Shown here in pieces: positions 10,990-21,354 of a DNA stretch of 64,000 nucleotides. Where the stretch lies: contig CM043967.1 of the NCBI GenBank assembly GCA_014529385.2, positions 1,832,501 through 1,896,500 of the forward strand, given 5' to 3'. Within the stretch, counting starts at the first letter, position 1; each line of letters opens with the position of its first letter. The translations under genes and the position numbers were made by a program. The notes under the pieces were generated by a model. It worked only from the letters and a program-made list of their open reading frames with translations, ran no database searches and had not been told where the DNA came from. This DNA comes from Adiantum capillus-veneris. Its lineage: Eukaryota > Streptophyta > Polypodiopsida > Polypodiales > Pteridaceae.

Positions 10990-11895
10990 TGGATGATGAG
11001 CAATTTCTTTCTGCTTTGTCACTTGAGCAGAGACAGTGGTAAGTGGAGCATCATCGCTCTGGTGCACCATCATGCGTTCCTACTCCTTTAGCGTCTCCCT
11101 CTGTTTCGAAGCATTCTGCGTGCTTTGAAGCTTCAGTGTCGATGAGACAATCTTCACACTTGTCTAGGCACCAACGCTCTAGTGGTGGCGGTGGCCGTTG
11201 TTGTGGGGATGCCTCCACTGATGCCTTGACACCAGCTCGTGTTCGACGAGGCTCTTTACCCTCCCCTTCTTTTCCCACCCCTACACCAGCCACGGAATCG
11301 CCATCTACACCAGGTTTTGCACGGCTGACGGCTGTTCTTAGCAGCTACACACCACTAGCTACTCCTCCAAGAGTCACTCCAGTCGACACTCCTTGCTTCG
11401 GGGCCCAGACTCTAGTGGAGACACCTGACGTCCGTACCCCTGTCGACTCACCACTAGAGACCCTTTCCAGGACACCTAGGTTCACGCGTCACCGCCAAGA
11501 GGGCTTGCCTTACTCCATCGACTTCAAGGACGGCATCATCTTGGATGATGAAGGCAAGAAGGTGATCTCGCGCATGTGCGGTCTTTACGCTCAGGTGTTT
11601 AGACACTACATACTAAACACTTGGAGTGAAGTACCAAGTGATTTAAAAGACAGAGTCATCAGCATGCTTCATGACGAGTTTCCCATTCCAACATGGGATG
11701 GCCACTTCAATGAAGACCTGATGAAGGTTGGAATGCGTGAATACTATAAGCACAAGCGTTCCGAAGTGCAAAAAGCAATCAACCATGGGTGGAACAGACA
11801 GATTGGCTGGCCAAAGAAGATAGGAAGAATGCAAAGAAAGTAGCGCACGAGAATCCCGACAAGTGGAGGTAGCCAGAGCGTGAGTAGAGGCAGGG
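10990..11895 (+). pseudogene. CACTA ORF2, plant En/Spm-type (transposase_24-like) protein
   Basis: An ATG at 10990 follows an AG that could be an acceptor (AATGCAG, 10981-10987). The frame reads MDDEQFLSALSLEQRQW, meets a TAA at 11040, and continues in the same frame to 11843. A serine/proline/threonine-rich region (about 11100-11490) leads to the conserved domain GLYAQVFRHYILNTWSEVP / DRVISMLHDEFPIP (about 11580-11700). A frameshift near 11785 moves it to the frame with ENPDKW (about 11850-11868), a signature of this plant protein family. In CACTA elements this protein is thought to bind the subterminal repeats. It is broken by the stop and the frameshift. Confidence 0.75.
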
Positions 11896-12031
11896 AGCTC
11901 GCACCACTTGGGGAGCGGCAGGTGGGCATCATTTGAGGCTGATTTTGTTAGTGTTTTTGCATTGCTCTTTAGGTTTGATAGTTTAGGGTTAGGGGTTTTT
12001 AAATTCTAACATAATGGATTCTTGATAGTGG

Positions 12032-12276
12032 TTGATGACAGGATGTGACCCCACACCGTATGAGTGCGAGTACGCAGGCAGAAAGGGCTTAAACGCCTTG
12101 ATGGACAGTCTGAGTTCTCGTGGTGGCATGGTTAGTATTAGGGTTTACTCTTTTCTATTTGTTGTATTGTTTTATAAACGTCGCTATATGTTTATACTTA
12201 CCAAAAGATGTCTTATTGTTTTTTTTTGCAGAATCCGACAGATATGCCGCTTGGACGCGATGAGACGTCTGATTAG
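12032..12276 (+). pseudogene. CACTA ORF2, last two exons
   Basis: The exon about 12032-12130 encodes TGCDPTPYECEYAGRKGLNA and then LMDSLSSRGGM. A 101-bp intron (GTTAGT...TTGCAG, 12131-12231) is followed by an exon NPTDMPLGRDETSD ending in TAG at 12274. The splice keeps the frame. A diverged copy of the first exon occurs on the minus strand near 48.6 kb, which supports it as real coding. Confidence 0.6.
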
Positions 12277-12688
12277 ATGATGTAAGTCTAGCTGTAGCTA
12301 GATAGCATTACTTTATTTTTGTCATAGCATATGTATCATGAGATGACGTTTATACGTCTTTTTGAAAACCATGTATATTTTTTCAATAATGACAATGGTG
12401 TTGTAACTATTACATTTGAAAAATTTAACAATCAAGTGATTTTGCCTTTGTTGTGTACAATTGTCATTGATTTACTTTCATCAATTTACTTTTGTGAGTT
12501 TTGTATCTTTATCTGCAAACAATACTATGGATGATGGAGTTAGTTGTTATATTGTCTTGTGGGTGACTACTTTGGGTCTATATCTAAGCTTGCACTTTCT
12601 TTCAAATGAATCAATCAATGAAACATTCAATATGGTTGATGGGTGGCAGGCATTCAATGCCCTGCCACCAATTTTTTTTTCTCTCGGG

Positions 12689-12918
12689 CGTCGCTATGAC
12701 CGTTGCTATATAAGGCTCTGCAGCATCGCTATAAACGTCGCTATAGCTGGCTTGTAAACATCGCTATATGCGTCACTATAGCGGCTATATAGCGACGATT
12801 ATAGCGACACTCATAGCAACGTTCCTGTATCGACACTCTTAGCGACGCCGGGGAGTATCAAAACCCAATGTATTTCCGTCCCTAACAGCATCACAAGTGC
12901 ACACAACCTCTTGTAGTG
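12689..12918 (+). repeat. CACTA 3' subterminal repeat array and terminus
   Basis: Six forward copies of (G/A)TCGCTAT or close variants (12689-12775) are followed by about six inverted copies (ATAGCGAC and variants, to 12850). TTGTAGTG at 12911-12918 is the expected CACTA end. Such repeats are where the element-encoded proteins bind. Confidence 0.75.
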
Positions 12919-14377
12919 CTCGCTTAAAAATGGCACATAGACATATCTGCTACATGTGTGGGAGCTGTTGTATGTACATATACGTCCCTCGTATCATCTA
13001 CACCCGTCTGTCACGTAATGAAATAACCTGCAAGCATATTGTCAAGTCCGTCCCAAGTTTGTATGCTCATAGCATAGGCCAAACGTGGGGAGTCGCAATG
13101 CGAGATGCATAAATAGAAGCGTTGCTTCACATAAGTTCATCAAATGGATGAGACAAGAATGTAACCTAAGTGCTCATAGCTAACAAATGCTCTTGGTTAC
13201 ATACATATGTCCGAGCAGAAAAAGATCGACCTTGTCAAAATGGCATAGGGAAACGGCCTTGCCAAATTTTTCTACTGATTGAGAATCATAACATTGCCTG
13301 ATAGTGAGAAAGATATCATCTACAACTGAGCTATCAAATGTTAGCGATTGTCCAATACTGCTTGTTCAAAGCAACCTTTGCTTGACAAGTTGGCATTGTG
13401 AAAATTCATATAGTGGTCAACATTGCATTCAGCTCCTGGCTGTGGATGTCAATGTTTTTTCCACGACGCTGCATGTACCTATATTTCCTGCTCCCTAGCA
13501 AGCTGGAATGGCTTGGAAACGAGTATGCATCCAATGCATGGAGCCGTTCTCCCAAAAATCCTCAGGGCGGTCACTTTTTAGAATGTGTATGCTATCACGT
13601 GAGTTAACCAGAGAGGATTATTAAAAGATCAAAATGTATCAAAATGTATACATACAGAGGGGGGAGGGGGTTTTTTAAATAGGCACGTAGTGTAAATATA
13701 GTATGTATATTGAGGTATTATTAATAACCTCTTGAACGCACGTGATATAGGAAGCTTTTGATAAGTGACCGCCCCAAGCAAAAATCTTGCTTTCCTTTGC
13801 CTAGAGATAGCACAATGAGGAGAGATCCAAAATTAACAACCGACGTAAGGCACAAATTGGTTTATGGGCGTGTCACTATAGGGAGCCTTGCTCCTGAAAT
13901 GTTTTTGATGGTAGACAGTTACTTGAAATGATACTTACCAATCGGCCTTGCCCGAGTTTCCTTTGTATCAACCTTCAACCTCCGACAAATGTGAGTTGTC
14001 GAAGTATTGTGTACTCAAGCCGTGCTTGATGTTGATCCCTCAACCAAACAGTGGGTCTTTACAAACAAAGCAAACAACAAAAGTAGAATGTGTATGGAAC
14101 TGTCACAAGCCGTGCTTGTGCCTGCATGCAATAGCTACAATAGCATGTTTGAAAATGTCATCAAACCCAAAACAAAAACTATTGCATACCTGGTTAATCA
14201 TGCAATTCGAACTGTCAGTCAGTGTGTCCATGGACCTCAAACCGCAGTCAAACCGCAGCCAAGCTTACGAAGAAGTCTTTCAGCACCTCCCGATCGGTTG
14301 CAGCTTGTCCTTGACGACACCCTTGCTAAGTCTCAAGCCGTGCTCGAGTGCCGAGAACCCTGCAAAGACGTTCATAT
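12919..14377. other. No recognisable gene
   Basis: About 1.46 kb without a supported gene. Overlapping ORFs of 136 and 173 codons (13948-14469) show no familiar domain. Three variants of CAAGCCGTGCT(T/C)G (about 14019, 14106, 14334) are spaced through it. Confidence 0.5.
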
Positions 14378-14389
14378 CACTACAAAAAA
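14378..14389 (+). other. CACTA-type terminus motif
   Basis: CACTACAAAAAA is identical to the commonest 5' end of plant CACTA elements. No partner end or clear subterminal array was seen, so it may be a fragment or chance. Confidence 0.35.
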
Positions 14390-14822
14390 TATGGCCTTGC
14401 TACTTCATAAATGGTAGATTTTCAGAAATTATTTTGAAGAAGTCTGTAAGCTCCAACTTGCGTGAGTGACCTCCAACCCGCGTTTTGCCGAGTCCTTGTA
14501 CTTGCCAAGATTAACTCCCTTTAAGACGGATTTTCCTTGGTAGCTTGCTAACGAGCATAGGCCGGGGTGGGCTCATGCCCTTAAACAATTTAAAGGGCCA
14601 AAATATGTTTGGAATTGGCCAAGTATGAAAAAAAAAACAATGGCAAATAACTTGTGCAGAACTCGATTGCCTGCGCGATGGCTGCGAGAGAGGTTGAGAG
14701 GGATGCCTTGCAAAAGAGATGGAGAGAGAAAGCGAGAACGAGAGGGAAAAAGAGGATCCATGCCTTGCCATGCGAGAGCACCATCTCCGAAATCCTCCTT
14801 GATAGCTGCTTTCCTCCCCTAA

Positions 14823-14834
14823 GCTCTGATACCA
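14823..14834 (-). other. Primer-binding-site motif outside the left LTR
   Basis: Read on the minus strand, LTR end CTTTCA is followed after one base by TGGTATCAGAGC, the perfect 12-base complement of initiator Met-tRNA. It lies on the side of the LTR where flanking DNA is expected for element B. Confidence 0.7.
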
Positions 14835-14835
14835 G

Positions 14836-16205
14836 TGAAAGGCATAGGGAACTGGAACATGCTCATCACCACCGAGCCATGCCCTATATAGACCCTTGGC
14901 CTGCTAAATATAGGGACCCCTTGACTTCATGTCTGTCCTGGCCCATGGCCGTGCCTGGTCCTACCCTTGGCATGACAAAGAGAGACATTTTACAATACAA
15001 TTCTTTGTGCTCCTTCAATACTAGCTAGTGCAATGAAGATGGAGACTTCAAGCATTAAGGAAAACACTTATAAAACAAAACTTCAATTCCCTCACGGTCT
15101 TAGACCCAAGACCTCACACACCTTTGAAGATGGTAAGAGCTAGTGGGGTATGAGAAGAAGGAGTAGTCTTATGAGAAAGATGTATATCTCCTCAGATAAT
15201 CACTCATATTAGCATAGCTTAGCTTAGTAATTAGCATGGTAGAGGAGATGAGCATGCATTGAAGCTTGTCTCTTGGTTGGAATATTTGCATCACAAAGCC
15301 AAGAGTTGTTGGTGTAGGGAGATAATCCTGCATTGAAGCTTGTCTCTTGATTGGATTTGCATCACAAAGCCAACAGTCGTTGGTGTAGGCCTCCCTTCTC
15401 ACAAGCTTGGAGTAGGTGATGAGATTTCCATTAAAGCTTGACAAGGAGAGAGAGAGATTCTTATTACTCCACACATGGACTAGTGTGAGTGTGTATGCAA
15501 TAATGCCTTTCAAAAATCATCCCCCTCTCTCTCTTGGTCGACCCCTCTTTCTATTTGATCATATTCACACCCTATTGCCCATGCCAGGCTTAGCCAATGA
15601 AATTTAAGAAGAATAAGTGATAGCTTTAATGCAACTAAACTCTCATTGGACCCCTTTGTCTCCTGGCCAATAGGAATTAGGCAAGCCGTTGGGATGTTGA
15701 ATGCTCATTGGACCCCTTGGGAGACTGTCGAATAGTCTTCTAGAGAGCTTAATTCTTATTTGTTCTTTTATTAAGTGTTTTTAAATTATTTAAACTAGAT
15801 TTACTCTAACCTAGTTCTAATTGGTCCACCTCCATGGCCATCCAATAGGATTTGAGTACACCTTGTGGGCATCTGGGCTAGAGAGCTGACATGTGTTCCT
15901 ATTTCCCTTTGTGTAAAGGAGCTTGTGAGTGTGTGTGTGTGTATTTCTCTCTCATCTTCTACTTCTAGGGCTTGCCCCCTCCTATGTAGGGATGCATGAA
16001 GACTTTTTGAGCACACACAAAGCATCCTATTTTCCTAGGCTTTTGACCTTTGGACACAACCTTTGAATTTTGGAACCTTAGCATTTTGGAAGTCTTAATG
16101 GGCTGAACCTTAGGGTCCTTTAAGCCCATTGTTGCACCTTGATCTTTTGTAGATGGTTCCCCCTTTGGATCCCTATTTTCCCTCCTTTGGATCCCTACTG
16201 TAGCA
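14836..16205 (-). repeat. Element B left (3') LTR
   Basis: Homologous to 41660-43079 over most of its length. On the plus strand it begins TGAAAGGC and ends TAGCA. It contains a 74-bp tandem duplication (15256 and 15330 starts) that is single in the right LTR. It lacks the integrase fragment found in the right LTR. The first ~130 bases do not match the right LTR. Confidence 0.65.
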
Positions 16206-16876
16206 TCCTTAATCTTTTGGAAAGATTCTTGTAGGTCTCGGCTATACTCATCTACAACAAAGATCTTCCTGTGTACCTTAAGTAGCAGGGGACTTTTTGA
16301 TCTTCCCTCAATTACCGCAAAAGGTTCTTTTCCGGTGGAAGTATGCACATTGTTGTTGTAAGCATACTCCACTAAGGGTAAGTACTTATCCCATTGGGAT
16401 CTTTGATCTACGTTTGTTACATAGGATTTTAGTAGATCAAGAATGTTTAGGTTAGCTATTTCACTTTGGCCATCCATTTGTGGGTGATAGGCCGAAGAGA
16501 AGTTTAGCCTTGTCCCTAAATTCTCAAAGAGACCCTTCCAAAAATTATTGGTCATTCTAGGATCTCTATCCAACATTATGGACATTGGAAAGCCATGGTA
16601 CTTGAAGATTTGTGAAATGAAGAGGGTTGCCATTTGATGGGCTTTGATAGTACTTTTGATAGGTATAAAATGGGCTTGTCTATTGAACCTGTCTACTATC
16701 GTCCATATTCCCGTATTCCCATGGATAGACAATCCAAAGATTAAATCCATGGATATGCTCTCCCATGGTGAATTAGGGATTGGAAAAGGTTGAAGCAATC
16801 CAGGTTGCTTCCCTCTATCAAACTTTGGCTTTTGGCATACCACACATTTAGAAACATCAAAAAGCTTATCTCTCAA
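15965..16876 (-). pseudogene. Element B integrase core, running into the LTR
   Basis: The frame starts KLFDVSKCVVCQKPKFDRGK, the CC half of the zinc domain. The core follows with SMDLIFGLS (first Asp, about 16740), MLDRDPRMTNNFW (second Asp, about 16570) and YHPQMDGQSEIANL (catalytic Glu, about 16470), so the D,D,E set is kept. After SRDLQESFQKIKDA (about 16210) integrase similarity stops and the last ~80 codons are LTR sequence. The integrase C-terminal domain is therefore missing, either truncated here or deleted at the LTR border. It would insert the cDNA into the genome. Confidence 0.8.
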
Positions 16877-17553
16877 CCCGTGCTTACACTACCGGATCTC
16901 TCAAAGCCATTTGAGGTCCAATGTGACGCTTGTGGTGATTGTCTTGGATCTCTTTTTCTCCAAGAAGGGCACACCATAGCCTATGAAATTCGAAGGCTCG
17001 ACCTTGTTGAGCAAGCTCTAGGCATATATGAAAAGGAACTCCTTGCATTTCTACATGCCTTAGACCCATGGAAGCACTATTTATTGGGGACTCCTTTCAT
17101 TCTGTGAACGGATCACCAAAGTATTAAGTACTTCATGATGTAGACGAAGCTCTGAGGTGGGCAAATTTCCTTTTGCAATTTCATTTTCATATTGCTCACA
17201 TTGCTGGCAAGCATAATCAAGTAGCCGATGCACTCTCAAGACGACTGAGAGTGAATGCAGTTTCCATAGCAACTCCCAATGATCTATCTTCTATGATATA
17301 TGAGGATGCTATTAATCCCGATTTTAGAGATGTGATTTCAGTCCTTGCACTAGGGAAGAAAGAGGAACCATTTACTTTACAAGATGGTTATATTCTCTAT
17401 GGCAATAGACTATGTGTTACTAACTCACTCGTAAGAAAGTAATGTAATGAATATCATGCTCCTCCTTATGCAGGGCATAGAGGGATTCAGTCTACCCTAA
17501 GAGGGATTGAAACATATTTCTATTGGCCTACCATGAAAGCAAACATACAAGAG
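16865..17553 (+). pseudogene. Inverted segment of element B pol: RNase H and integrase HH zinc half
   Basis: This stretch codes on the plus strand while all other B genes are on the minus strand. It reads PVLTLPDLSKPFEVQCDA and GIYEKELLAFLHALDPWKHY (RNase H, about 16885-17080), GKHNQVADALSRR (about 17209-17247), and HAPPYAGHRGI..YFYWPTMK (integrase zinc domain, about 17455-17543). The missing middle of the minus-strand pol is exactly this part: RT ends at TWSAKENNA (about 17556) and integrase resumes at LFDVSKCVVC (about 16860). A stop and frameshift near 17107-17160 damage it. An inversion of about 690 bp is the simplest reading. Confidence 0.8.
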
Positions 17554-18300
17554 GCATTATTCTCCTTGGCAGACCATGTATACCTAACGTTTTTCTTTGT
17601 TAGGTCATGTAATGGTTCTACAATTTGTGAGATCTTTTCTATGAAGCATCTATGGTATGCACACATACCTATAAAGCTTCTTAGTTCATGAAGATTCCTT
17701 GGTTTAGGCCATTTGGATGCCATCTTGAGAGATAATGTGACCTAAATACTGAATCACTTGCAAGAAAAGTTCACTTTTCTTTTGATTAACATAAAGTTAT
17801 TCTCTCTTAAGACTTGAAATATTACCTGGAGGTGTTGCTTGTGTTCGCATGAATTAGAGTAGATGATGATATTATCAAAGAACACGCTAGTAAAGGTTCG
17901 GTGAGGCTTGAATAGCTTCTCCATCAAGTGGTTGAATGTGGCTGGTGCATTGGTCAAGCCAAAAGGCATGATAATATATTCGTAAAGACCAAACATGTGC
18001 AAAATGTGGTGTTTACAATGTCTTGATCAACTATCCTTATTTGGTGATAGCCACTTTTTAGGTCAATCCTACTGAAGTAGGTGGACCCTTGTAGCTTATC
18101 AAATAGGTCTTCTACCCATGGAACGGGAAACCTATTCTTGATAGTGATCCTATTTAGTGCTCTATAGCCAACACACATACGATATGTGCAATCTTTCTTT
18201 TGCACTAATAGCACAGGAGAACAAAATGGATATGAGCTAGGCCTAACCATGCCCTTCTCAACTAACTCATGCACTTGCCACATAATCTACTCTTGTTGAG
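17554..18300 (-). pseudogene. Element B reverse transcriptase
   Basis: RT blocks in order: VEKGMVRPSSYPFCSPVLLV (about 18250), RALNRITIKNRFPVPW, STYFSRIDLKSGYHQIRI (about 18050), then after a frameshift [20 protein letters not shown] (about 17990-17930) and the catalytic site VFFDNIIIYS (about 17885), where canonical FFDD has asparagine for the second aspartate. The connection region LHELRSFIGMCAYHRCFIEK (about 17690) follows and ends at TWSAKENNA. Stops near 17750 and a frameshift near 18000 break it. Confidence 0.8.
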
Positions 18301-18301
18301 C

Positions 18302-20762
18302 TTAAGAAACTCTATAAAGAGGTTTATTAGGCGGAAAACTTCCTGGAAGAAGTTCAATTGCACGGTGATCATTGCCTCGTTTAGGAGGTAGCTCACAAGG
18401 GATGTCGTCAATAAAGAAATCTTGAAACCCCTTGAGAAAATTGGATAACTCTAATTCCTTGCGAGTGTGTATATTTTCTTTTGCTAAATAATTAGTTTCA
18501 TTTTGAGAATCTTTAACAAAATCATGTACACGGAAATAGGTCTTTATTGACTTATTGAAAGATTTTGTATGTACAATGGGTATGGTGTTACCCATTTCCT
18601 TAGCATCTATGTACATATCTTTTTCCCTGAACCTAAAGTAGATTTTCCTTTCAGTGAATTTAACATTGGTAGCCATGCAATCAAACCATGGTGCCCCTAG
18701 GATTACATCCTCATGCTTGAGAGGAGAGATAAAGAAGTCTTCTTTGTCGGCATAGCTTTGGACATGGAGCCTCAATTTCTCAATTAAGGGAGTCACTGAA
18801 GCTTCTTGCCCCTTTAAAGCACCGTATGAGGGTAGAACATCCCCCATCTCGTAAGATTGTATGCCTAGTTTGGTGGCCAACTCTGTGGAGATGAAATTGT
18901 GAGTAGAACCAAGGTCAAAGAAGATAAAAGCATCATGTTCTCTTACCTTTCCCCAAGCATGGCATAGAGGAGATCTTTTATGGTGAGTTTCCTCCTTTTG
19001 GATTTCAACCAAGGTAGCTCTAGGAGGCTCATGGCGGGTGTTCTTTTGGGGACAAGTATGATACACATGCCCTTGCTCGCCGTACTTGAAACAACTGTTA
19101 TCCTTGCGATAATGCTCAAGCTTTTGAGGGGAGAGTTTTTTTTTGCCTTTGTAAACTCCCTTCTCCTTAGCTTTGTTGGAATTTCCTTTAGGAGACTTTT
19201 GGACATTGTCCTTCCCCTTAGGCTCATTGGAACCCTTGTTTTTTGTGGCCTTAGAATTTCTTTTAGCCCCTGTTTGGAAATTGATTCCCAAAGCCACTAG
19301 TATGGTGTATAACCGCCGATATGGTGCGTGGCCTTTGGGAGTTGACATACTCTGCCATTTCTTCAGGTAAGCCCGCACAAATTGTTGCTTTTGCTCTCCA
19401 AAATCCAACTTTTTGAAGACAATGGATTTGAGTTGTAAGTCCCAAAACTTGTCTACATATTTGTGAATGGATTTGTAGGGAGAGAGCTTTAAGGTTCGCC
19501 ATTTTGTGAGTATTTTGTCTTTGGCATCGGTGGCCAAAAACTGCTTCATAATGGAAGCTCTTAAAGCTTTCCATGTTTGTGTAGCTTCTCCGTTGGCCCA
19601 TAGGCTAGATCACCATTGCCTGGAGGACTTTTGAAAGTGCATAGCTACATGGTGTAGCTTAGAGAACTCAGTGAAGCCCTCATCTCCAAACGCGCATTGA
19701 ACTATTTGGATAAAGGCCAAGACTTTGTTTGTAGCACCAAAGGTGCCATCGTAGGTAAGGAAAGATATTCTCTTCCCTCCCTCTTTGAACTTCTTGAGCT
19801 TGTACGACCTCTTCCATGCGGCATAGGATTTCCTATGGCCTCTTCGTTTTGATGGTTCAAAAGTTGCACCATCACTTTCTTCAGAAGATGAAGGATTTGA
19901 GGAAGATGGAGAAGAGGGTGACCTCTTTCTCGCCTTTTTGTTTAATAATGTTCTTTGTCTGCACCATCACTTTCATAAAAGGAAGAGGATGGAGAAGAGG
20001 GTGTCCTCTTTCTCGCCTTTTTCTTCTCTTGAAAAGTTTTGTCATCCCTCTTTGAATTATGGTGTGGAGAAGTGTGTGATGGTCTTCTTCGTTTTGGAGG
20101 TGATGGAGAGCGTTTAAACCGATATCTTCATGGAACCATCTCCACCGAGGTGGCAGGAGAGTCACTTCTTTCTCATTCGTTTGGTGGAGGCTCTTGAGTT
20201 CTCCTTTGAGAAGGAGATGCGTCATCAAGAAGAAAATTTTTTGAGCCCTTCGTATGGATCCCCTTCTTCTTCCCAAATCAGAGAGAGGCCTCTTTTGGAA
20301 GTCTCACTAGGAGGCTTCTTAGGTGCTCTCTCGTCTTGGTGGGGAGCTTGTGTTGGAATTAGGGTTGCAGAGAAACACACACAGCTTGGAGAAGACGAAG
20401 GAAGCTCAAGGCACACAATAGAGAGTGTGTTACTTAGTGTGCAATGGAAAGATAGATAGCCCTAGAGTGATGGGCGTATATATAATGCACGGGGGAAAAA
20501 ACCTCCTAAAGAGGGAAAAAATGCCCCGACGGTCCTAGTGTGTTCACACACATCACTACCATATGTATATGGTAACAGATTGGAGAATCCCGTGAGCACA
20601 AAGCTGCCGTTGCACTTCACTTTGGAGGGATGGATTGCCCATGGCTCGTTGAAGCCTAGAAACAAGATAGTTAACAAGCATAGGGGCATCATTAGTAGCC
20701 TGCTCATTAGCAAAATCATAGTTATCAACATTAATTTCACTCTCTTTACTATTGTCAGCCAT
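18302..20762 (-). pseudogene. Element B gag and protease
   Basis: An ATG at 20762 (MADNSKESEINVDNYDFANE) starts gag, preceded by the leader. The middle is scattered over three frames (Retrotrans_gag pieces AVIHHTSGFG, MKQFLATDAKDKILTKWRTL at about 19549). The 415-codon frame 19549-18302 then carries a lysine-rich segment, a zinc knuckle CFKYGEQGHVYHTCP (about 19090-19050) whose second cysteine is tyrosine, and an aspartic protease FIFFDLGSTHNFI (about 18920-18890) with DLG in place of DSG, followed by VILGAPWFD. The protein would form particles and process the polyprotein. Frameshifts make it a pseudogene. Confidence 0.75.
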
Positions 20763-20878
20763 TCTAACAAATTTTAGGTGTACTTTGGCACTTCAAGCCC
20801 TAGTTGCTACTTCTCTTTACCCCTTAATAAAAAGCATTCAAGCCACTGTACCCGTGGCTCAAATACCATTAATCGCAA
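20763..20878 (-). other. Element B 5' leader, gag-proximal part
   Basis: Non-coding bases between the gag ATG and the insertion point of element C. The other half of the leader is at 41163-41383. Confidence 0.6.
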
Positions 20879-21260
20879 GGTTCATCAACACAGGAAATGC
20901 ATAGTGCATCACAATTCTTTCAGCATCTCATAACTCGGAAATAATACACAGAAGTACTAACATCATACTGAAGGTAAGAGATAGAAGGAATTGATAACTC
21001 AGAATTAAGATAACAAGAGTGCTTCATTGATCAAGAAGAGCTACAACATCTCTGAATACAACTGCGCCATCACAACTCCCATAACCGACTTATAACCATC
21101 ACACAAAACAGACTGGTAATAACAACCTCAGTCTTGATATATCATAACTGTTAAATATCCAATTTAAACAACATCCGACTAACTATGATCCGATTAACTA
21201 TATCCGATGAAGCACTTCCGACTAACTACTAAATTGGTAGTCTGATATGCCTGTCAACAC
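20879..21260 (-). repeat. Element C 3' LTR
   Basis: 382 bp, aligned without gaps to 40781-41162. Plus-strand ends are GGTTCATCAACACAGG and GCCTGTCAACAC. Read on the minus strand it starts (G)TGTTGACAGG. Confidence 0.8.
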
Positions 21261-21354
21261 ATGGCACAACCCGGTGGTGGATTTCTCTGAAATCTGACTC
21301 GAATCCACATATCCCTTGATCAGCAAGAGATAAACAAAAGAATTCCTGACCATC

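Larger units (their letters stand above)
1..12918 (+). mobile_element. CACTA (En/Spm) DNA transposon, 3' part, interrupted by element A
   Basis: The window opens inside a CACTA element read on the plus strand. TNP2-type transposase coding lies at 1-653 and resumes at 8305 after a nested LTR retrotransposon. A second ORF of the plant En/Spm type follows (10990-12276), then an array of CGTCGCTATA-like subterminal repeats (12689-12850), and TTGTAGTG at 12911-12918, the expected inverted CACTA end. The 5' end lies outside the window. Frameshifts and stops in both genes show it is not autonomous. The gene order transposase then ORF2 then subterminal repeats is what the family predicts; the exact end at 12918 is inferred from the motif alone. 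Confidence 0.8.

Noticed and set aside
13948-14469. Overlapping ORFs of 173 and 136 codons
   Set aside because: No recognised motif, no start context or conservation evidence; left as unannotated DNA.
14511-15028. ORFs on both strands around the outer primer site
   Set aside because: Composition is Arg/Glu or Ser/Leu-biased and the frames cross the LTR boundary; possible gag start only, not called as a gene.
20845-20862. GGCTCAAATACCAT, resembling a minus-strand Met-tRNA primer site
   Set aside because: It has mismatches at key bases and is placed within B's leader just before gag. The true B primer site is at 41384.
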